Assembly: GCA_021794855.1 (NCBI GenBank)
Contig: JAJYPZ010000015.1
Location: forward strand, 1 to 10,975
Length of the DNA: 10,975 nt
Source: Pseudomonadota bacterium
Lineage (GTDB): Bacteria; Pseudomonadota; Gammaproteobacteria; Burkholderiales; Sulfuriferulaceae
Reading direction: 5' to 3'
Shown in pieces: positions 6,631 through 10,975 of this stretch. Every line of letters starts with the position of its first letter. The first letter of the stretch is position 1. Under the pieces are notes generated by a model. That model did not search any database, had not been told where the DNA came from, and saw only the letters and a list, made by a program, of their open reading frames with translations. The position numbers and the translations under genes are program-made.

Positions 6631-7833
6631 ATGTACGCCAATCGAGTATTATCGGGCATGCGTCCGACAGGCAGCCTGCATCTGGGTCATTATCACGGCG
6701 TATTGAAAAACTGGATCAAGCTCCAGCACGAACATGAATGTCTGTTTTTCGTTGCCGACTGGCACGCTTTGACCACGCATTACGATAACCCGGAAGTCAT
6801 TCGGAATAATGTGTGGGAAATGGTCATAGACTGGCTGGCGGCGGGGGTAGACCCCGATCTGGCGACCCTGTTTATCCAGTCTCAGGTGCCGGAACATGCC
6901 GAACTGCATTTGCTGCTGTCGATGTTTACGCCGCTGGGCTGGCTGGAACGGGTTCCTACCTATAAAGACCAACAGGAAAAGCTGGCAGAAAAAGATCTCT
7001 CTACCTATGGTTTTTTAGGCTATCCCTTATTGCAAAGCGCCGACATACTGATCTATCGCGCAAGTCAGGTTCCGGTAGGCGAAGATCAGGTTGCGCACAT
7101 TGAATTCACGCGTGAGATCGCGCGACGATTCAATCATTTATACGGTCGCGAACCCGGTTTCGAGCAGAGGGCGGAAGCCGCGATCAAAAAAATGGGTAAC
7201 AAAAAAGCCCGGCTGTACGAAGAGTTGCGCATGCGTTATCAGCAGGACGGCGATGAGACCGCTATCGAAGCGGCTCACGCCTTGTTGAATGAACAGCAAA
7301 ATCTTTCGCTGGGCGATCGAGAGCGCTTGTTCGGCTATCTGGAAGGCGGCGGCAAGATGATTTTGACCGAACCGCAGGCGCTGCTGACGGCAGCGTCGAA
7401 AATGCCGGGACTGGACGGTCAGAAAATGTCCAAATCGTATCAGAATACGATCACGCTGCGCGAATCCGCCGAGAGCCTGACAAAAAAAGTCCGTACCATG
7501 CCTACCGATCCGGCGCGGGTGCGTCGTACAGATCCGGGCACTCCGGAAAAATGCCCGGTCTGGGCATTACATCAGATTTATTCCGATCAGGGGATACGTT
7601 CCTGGGTACAGAACGGCTGCGTCAGCGCTGGCATTGGTTGCCTGGAATGCAAACAGCCGGTTATCGACGGAATAATGAAAGAGCAGGAGCCGATGCGCGA
7701 GCGGGCTCTGATGTATGCCGACAATCCTTCGCTGGTGCGCAATATCATTGCCGACGGTTGCGAGAAAGCGCGTGTGCTGGCCTGCGATACCATGCGCGAC
7801 GTCAGGTCGGTTATGGGGTTGAGTTACGATTAA
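6631..7833 (+). CDS. trpS: Tryptophanyl-tRNA synthetase, long form with putative [4Fe-4S] cysteine motif
   Basis: A 400-residue class Ic synthetase that charges tRNA-Trp with tryptophan using ATP. The signature HLGH (17-20, HIGH motif) and GQKMSKS (263-269) are present, as are GFLGYPLLQSADILIY (127-142) and PVGEDQVAHIE (148-158) around the tryptophan pocket. It is longer than the B. subtilis and E. coli enzymes (about 330 residues). The extra length is a roughly 70-residue helical insertion at about 173-246, seen in other proteobacterial long forms. Four cysteines at 308, 330, 337 and 340 give C-x21-C-x6-C-x2-C, nearly the [4Fe-4S] motif known from Thermotoga TrpRS. It starts 3 nt after the protease stop, with no obvious ribosome binding site, so coupling is likely. 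Confidence 0.95.
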   Translation: MYANRVLSGMRPTGSLHLGHYHGVLKNWIKLQHEHECLFFVADWHALTTHYDNPEVIRNNVWEMVIDWLAAGVDPDLATLFIQSQVPEHAELHLLLSMFTPLGWLERVPTYKDQQEKLAEKDLSTYGFLGYPLLQSADILIYRASQVPVGEDQVAHIEFTREIARRFNHLYGREPGFEQRAEAAIKKMGNKKARLYEELRMRYQQDGDETAIEAAHALLNEQQNLSLGDRERLFGYLEGGGKMILTEPQALLTAASKMPGLDGQKMSKSYQNTITLRESAESLTKKVRTMPTDPARVRRTDPGTPEKCPVWALHQIYSDQGIRSWVQNGCVSAGIGCLECKQPVIDGIMKEQEPMRERALMYADNPSLVRNIIADGCEKARVLACDTMRDVRSVMGLSYD

Positions 7834-7854
7834 CTGAGATTTGGGTTTTGACAT

Positions 7855-7912
7855 GATCCCGGGGTGAGATGGGATCGAAGCGGCTACAGGAAGCTGCGAT
7901 CTTCCCGTAGCC
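7855..7912 (+). repeat. Three overlapping inverted repeats downstream of trpS
   Basis: Hairpin A: GATCCC (7855-7860) with GGGATC (7871-7876), 10-nt loop. Hairpin B: GATCGAAGC (7873-7881) with GCTGCGATC (7893-7901), eight of nine pairs. Hairpin C: GGCTAC (7882-7887) with GTAGCC (7907-7912), and inside it GGAAG (7889-7893) with CTTCC (7901-7905) around a 7-nt loop. B excludes both A and C, while A and C can coexist. No T-run follows C, so it is not a classical intrinsic terminator. It resembles a REP-like dispersed element, or a bidirectional 3' end for the convergent trpS and the gene at 7938. Confidence 0.55.
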
Positions 7913-7937
7913 CATACGACAATTGCTGATAAGCCGA

Positions 7938-8333
7938 CTATTTATAACCCATTTTTGCGCTGTGAGGCAATGCTTCGCCCTCGTTGAAGAATTCCCACAG
8001 CAGCTGGGCGAAAATCTCGGGTGCAATAACCGTATGCTGATTGTTTGTTGCCTGCATTTTAGCCCGTAATTGTTGGCGCACTTCAGGATTGCCGGTCAAA
8101 TCGAATATGATATCGACTTTATCGCCCAGATCGACGACTTTTAAAGCGTCTTCGAATACGGGAATATTGCTGTGAGCGAAGCCTAATGCTACGGGCGAAT
8201 CCAGCTGATGCGTCGCAACGGCGACAATTTCGACTTTGATGTGTTCTTCCTGAATTTTTTCGAGGAAATGTTCGGAAAATATCTCGCCGACGCGGCTTAA
8301 TCCCAAGAGGGCAATTCTGATTTTTTGGATCAT
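7938..8333 (-). CDS. Stand-alone Rossmann-fold NAD-binding-like protein of unknown function
   Basis: From the ATG at 8333-8331 it is 131 residues; a GTG six codons upstream (8351) is also in frame. GGAG about 12 nt before the ATG, overlapping the GTG region, favours the ATG. It begins with a Rossmann start, IRIALLGLSRVGEIF, whose glycine pattern (GxSxxG) is close to the dinucleotide-binding loop. It continues with VEIVAVATH, a second strand, then VDIIFDLTGNPEVRQQLR, and ends with VIAPEIFAQLLWEFF. This pattern matches the NAD-binding-like domain found alone or at the N-terminus of some sensor histidine kinases. No catalytic domain follows, so it is more likely a sensor or binding protein than a dehydrogenase. 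It is divergent from radA. Confidence 0.75.
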   Translation of the reverse strand: MIQKIRIALLGLSRVGEIFSEHFLEKIQEEHIKVEIVAVATHQLDSPVALGFAHSNIPVFEDALKVVDLGDKVDIIFDLTGNPEVRQQLRAKMQATNNQHTVIAPEIFAQLLWEFFNEGEALPHSAKMGYK

Positions 8334-8464
8334 GATTATGGTAGTCTCCACGCTTATAATATTTTTTGCAAAACAATTGCCCTGCTAGCATACGCCGAAT
8401 AACTGAACTTTGGCAATTCGCTCATTATTTAATTCTTTCCGCCGGATTGTTATCCGATCGTATT

Positions 8465-9823
8465 ATGGCCAAACCTAAAACGCTTTATACCTGTACCGAA
8501 TGCGGCGGCTCCCTGAGTAAATGGCAGGGCCAGTGTCCGCATTGCAATGCCTGGAATACACTGGTGGAAACCCTGGCGGAATCCGCAGCGCCTTCGCGCT
8601 ATAGCGGTCTTTCGGTGTTAAGCGAAGTGCAGGCGCTTTCCGCTATTGTGGCGGTAGAAAACGAACGCATAACGACCGGCATCGACGAGCTCGATCGCGT
8701 GTTGGGCGGCGGCCTGGTCAAGGGTGGAGTGGTATTGATAGGCGGCGATCCCGGTATCGGCAAATCGACGCTCTTGCTGCAGGCATTGAGCGCGCTGAGC
8801 GCGGGACATAAAACGCTCTACGTCAGCGGCGAGGAATCCGCCCAGCAAATCGCGTTGCGAGCGCAACGCTTGCAGGTGGACGCCGACAATCTGCAATTGC
8901 TGGCCGAGATCCAGTTGGAAAATATTTTGACCATATTACAGGCGCATCAGCCTGCCGTGGCGGTCATCGATTCGATACAGACCGTGTATTCCGAAGCCTT
9001 GCAATCGGCACCGGGATCGGTCGCGCAGGTACGCGAATGTGCCGCCCAACTGACCCGCTTTGCCAAGCAGAGCGGTACGGCGATTTTCCTGGTCGGGCAT
9101 GTAACCAAAGAAGGCGCGTTGGCCGGCCCGAGGGTATTGGAGCATATCGTCGATACGGTCCTGTATTTCGAAGGCGATACGAGTTCGAGCTTTCGGCTGG
9201 TGCGTGCGTTCAAGAACCGTTTCGGCGCAGTCAACGAGCTCGGCGTATTCGCCATGACGGATAAAGGACTGAAAGGGGTGTCCAATCCTTCGGCGATCTT
9301 TTTATCGGGTCACAGGGCGGATGTGGCGGGTTCCTGCGTGATGGTCACGCAGGAAGGCACGCGGCCGTTGCTGGTGGAAATCCAGGCGCTGGTCGAGTCT
9401 TCGCCGATGCCGAACCCGAGGCGACTCTCGGTCGGGCTGGAACAAAATCGGCTGGCGATGTTGCTGGCAGTATTGCACCGGCATGGAGGGTTGGCCTGCC
9501 ACGATCAGGATGTGTTTATCAATGCGGTCGGCGGCGTGCGCATCAACGAGCCGGCAGCCGATTTGCCTTTGTTGCTAGCGATAATTTCTTCTTTTAAAAA
9601 CAAATCATTGCCGGATAAACTTGTCGTGTTTGGCGAAGTAGGGCTGGCCGGTGAAATTCGTCCGGTACAACGCGGGCAGGAGCGTTTGAAAGAGGCTGCG
9701 AAGCTGGGTTTTACCCGTGCTATCGTGCCTGCCGCCAATCAATCGCGGCAGGCGATTGCCGGGATGGAAGTGACCGGAATAGAAAGGTTGCAGGAAGCGG
9801 TTACTTATTTACGCGATGCCTGA
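8465..9823 (+). CDS. radA: DNA repair protein RadA (Sms)
   Basis: A 452-residue RecA-related ATPase that promotes branch migration of recombination intermediates and helps RecA-dependent repair. Domain order is complete: an N-terminal zinc finger (Cys10, Cys13, Cys24, Cys27), Walker A GGDPGIGKST (93-102), Walker B VAVIDS (165-170), the RadA-specific KNRFG motif (250-254), and a C-terminal Lon-like domain with GEVGLAGEIRPV (390-401). The reading frame is open 33 codons upstream, but the ATG at 8465 gives the family N-terminus MAKPKT just before the zinc finger. The length matches the family (about 455). The stop lies 5 nt from the stop of the convergent helicase gene. A perfect TATAAT at 8355-8360 lacks a -35 partner. 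Confidence 0.96.
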   Translation: MAKPKTLYTCTECGGSLSKWQGQCPHCNAWNTLVETLAESAAPSRYSGLSVLSEVQALSAIVAVENERITTGIDELDRVLGGGLVKGGVVLIGGDPGIGKSTLLLQALSALSAGHKTLYVSGEESAQQIALRAQRLQVDADNLQLLAEIQLENILTILQAHQPAVAVIDSIQTVYSEALQSAPGSVAQVRECAAQLTRFAKQSGTAIFLVGHVTKEGALAGPRVLEHIVDTVLYFEGDTSSSFRLVRAFKNRFGAVNELGVFAMTDKGLKGVSNPSAIFLSGHRADVAGSCVMVTQEGTRPLLVEIQALVESSPMPNPRRLSVGLEQNRLAMLLAVLHRHGGLACHDQDVFINAVGGVRINEPAADLPLLLAIISSFKNKSLPDKLVVFGEVGLAGEIRPVQRGQERLKEAAKLGFTRAIVPAANQSRQAIAGMEVTGIERLQEAVTYLRDA

Positions 9824-9828
9824 GCGCG

Positions 9829-10975
9829 TTACCGCTGGCGCAGAAATTCGATGACTTCGTCTTCGTTGCGACTGCGCTTCATCGGCGGCAGGCTTTGCCA
9901 GATGCGCTTGCCGTAAGGTTTGGAGACCAGGCGCGGATCGCAGATAACCAGCACGCCGCGATCCGTTTCGTCGCGGATCAGTCGCCCGGCACCCTGTTTG
10001 AGCGTAATGACGGCATGCGGCAATTGATACTGCATGAACGCATTGCCGCCGGATTCGTTGATTTGCCGAATTCGTGCCGCCAGTACCGGATCGTCGGGCG
10101 GCATGAACGGCAGTTTGTCGATAATGACCAGCGACAAGGCGTCGCCCTTGACGTCGACGCCTTCCCAGAAGCTCTGGCTGCCGAGCAATACCGCATTGCC
10201 CAGTGCGCGGAATTGCGCGAGCAGCTCGGTACGCGAGCGTTCTCCCTGCATCAATATGGGAAAATCCAGTTGTCTTTGCGCAAATTCCTGTTCGAGTAAA
10301 GTGCGCGCTTCTTTCATGGCGCGTAATGACGTAAACAATAAAAATGCGCGGCCTTCGCTCGCCGCCAATAACGGCAGCGCCGTTTTGATGACTGCCGCCG
10401 TATAGCCGGCCGTATTGGGTTCCGGCATGTGCTGCGGCAGATAGAACACCGCCTGCTGCGCGTATTCGAACGGGCTGTCCCAGCTGAGGCTCGCGCCGTT
10501 CGCCAGGCCTAATTGGCTGCGGTAATGGGTGAAATCACCCTTGACCGAAAGCGTGGCCGAGGTAAAAATCCAGGCGCGCGCATTGCTTTCGATTTGTTTG
10601 GCAAATACATCGGCAACGGAAAGAGGGGTCGTGTTCAAGGTGAGCGCATGGCTGAACGCCTCGATCCAGCGCACCGTCTCCTGTACCGGAGGCTGTTGCC
10701 AGTTGCCAAGTTGGGTCGCTAATTCCTGCCCGCGTTTCCATATGTTTTCCAGACTCGGGGCTCGTGCGGCTTGGCTTTCCAGATGGGTATTGATTTCGTC
10801 CAAGGTGCGATGGCACTGAGTTAGCGCAGCGGCGTAATGTTGCCGCAGTTGTGCTCTATCCAGCGGCCAGCGCCCGCTCTCCTCTTCGAACACCAGACGC
10901 AGATCGCGCGCCGCTTTGTCCAGCGCCGTTGCCGCTTCCGGCAGCGCGGCATAATCCTTGCAGGAAGACAGACCT
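9829..10975 (-). CDS. yoaA: DinG/YoaA-type ATP-dependent DNA helicase, C-terminal part (cut by window edge)
   Basis: The frame is open to the right edge, giving the last 381 residues of a superfamily 2, XPD-like 5'-3' helicase; full YoaA proteins are about 640 residues. Visible motifs from N to C are: IFTSATLSVKG; LLFTSLRAMKEA; GSQSFWEGVDVKGDALSLVI followed by IDKLPFMPPDDP; and QGAGRLIRDETDRG (motif VI, near 9955-9996). The text after motif V is very close to YoaA and less so to DinG. A cysteine near the cut edge (SCKDYAALPEA) may be the last ligand of the Fe-S domain. In E. coli, YoaA works with the HolC (chi) subunit of DNA polymerase III at stalled forks. A GTG at 10893 is inside the gene and is not its start. 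Walker A and B lie beyond the window. Confidence 0.92.
   Translation of the reverse strand, partial: GLSSCKDYAALPEAATALDKAARDLRLVFEEESGRWPLDRAQLRQHYAAALTQCHRTLDEINTHLESQAARAPSLENIWKRGQELATQLGNWQQPPVQETVRWIEAFSHALTLNTTPLSVADVFAKQIESNARAWIFTSATLSVKGDFTHYRSQLGLANGASLSWDSPFEYAQQAVFYLPQHMPEPNTAGYTAAVIKTALPLLAASEGRAFLLFTSLRAMKEARTLLEQEFAQRQLDFPILMQGERSRTELLAQFRALGNAVLLGSQSFWEGVDVKGDALSLVIIDKLPFMPPDDPVLAARIRQINESGGNAFMQYQLPHAVITLKQGAGRLIRDETDRGVLVICDPRLVSKPYGKRIWQSLPPMKRSRNEDEVIEFLRQR

Noticed and set aside
8355..8360. Perfect TATAAT upstream of radA
   Set aside because: No acceptable -35 box is found 16-18 bp upstream and there is no extended -10 TGn. The position is also AT-rich and would give a 100-nt leader. 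Not strong enough to list as a promoter.
8366..8464. N-terminal extension of radA by 33 codons
   Set aside because: The zinc finger in RadA proteins follows within about ten residues of the start; the extension reads as non-conserved sequence.
10891..10893. GTG at 10893 as the start of the helicase gene
   Set aside because: The frame is open to the window edge, and the product would lack the Walker A, Walker B and Fe-S regions required by the family.
1..10975. A CRISPR array, tRNA, insertion sequence or prophage
   Set aside because: No direct-repeat array, cloverleaf sequence, transposase motif or integrase was seen on either strand.

Overview
The window looks like chromosomal DNA of a gammaproteobacterium. 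The protein set (YciB, YciI, BolA, YciO, RNase AM/YciV, a YoaA-type helicase, RadA) and the order rnm - yciO - M50 protease - trpS are typical of that class. A TonB-dependent receptor with a small CxxC membrane protein, and a long-form TrpRS, would fit an environmental lineage such as a methanotroph (Methylococcales), but that placement is an inference from family resemblance. No transposase, phage gene, tRNA, rRNA or CRISPR array was seen. The region is mostly housekeeping; I did not find a convincing new defence or mobile system.

Left block (1-1433, all on the minus strand). The first 221 residues of a TonB-dependent receptor run off the left edge. It is preceded by a small membrane protein with a His cluster and a CxxC motif (DUF2946-like). 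The two genes are separated by a short gap holding a near-perfect 23-bp palindrome, and together look like a two-gene uptake module, possibly for a metal. Upstream lies an unusual hfq gene with a two-residue loop insertion and an altered rim, away from the usual miaA/hflX neighbours.

Middle-left block (1499-4202, minus strand) is a compact operon: an unrecognised alpha-helical protein, then yciB, yciI, bolA and a parvulin lipoprotein. Spacing is tight, with an 8-nt overlap (yciB/yciI) and a 1-nt TGATG overlap (yciI/bolA). It ends in an 11-bp GC-rich hairpin before hfq.

Middle-right block (4297-7833, plus strand) diverges from it: RNase AM, a YciO-type YrdC-domain protein, a small site-2 protease and a 400-residue tryptophanyl-tRNA synthetase. 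The last three are almost gapless. The TrpRS carries a four-cysteine pattern close to the [4Fe-4S] motif of Thermotoga TrpRS. The stretch after trpS has three overlapping, mutually exclusive hairpins.

Right block (7938-10975). A stand-alone Rossmann-fold protein (minus) is divergent from radA (plus). radA then converges, with a 5-nt gap, on the C-terminal part of a YoaA/DinG-type DNA helicase (minus) that runs off the right edge. radA and the helicase both belong to DNA repair and replication-fork maintenance.
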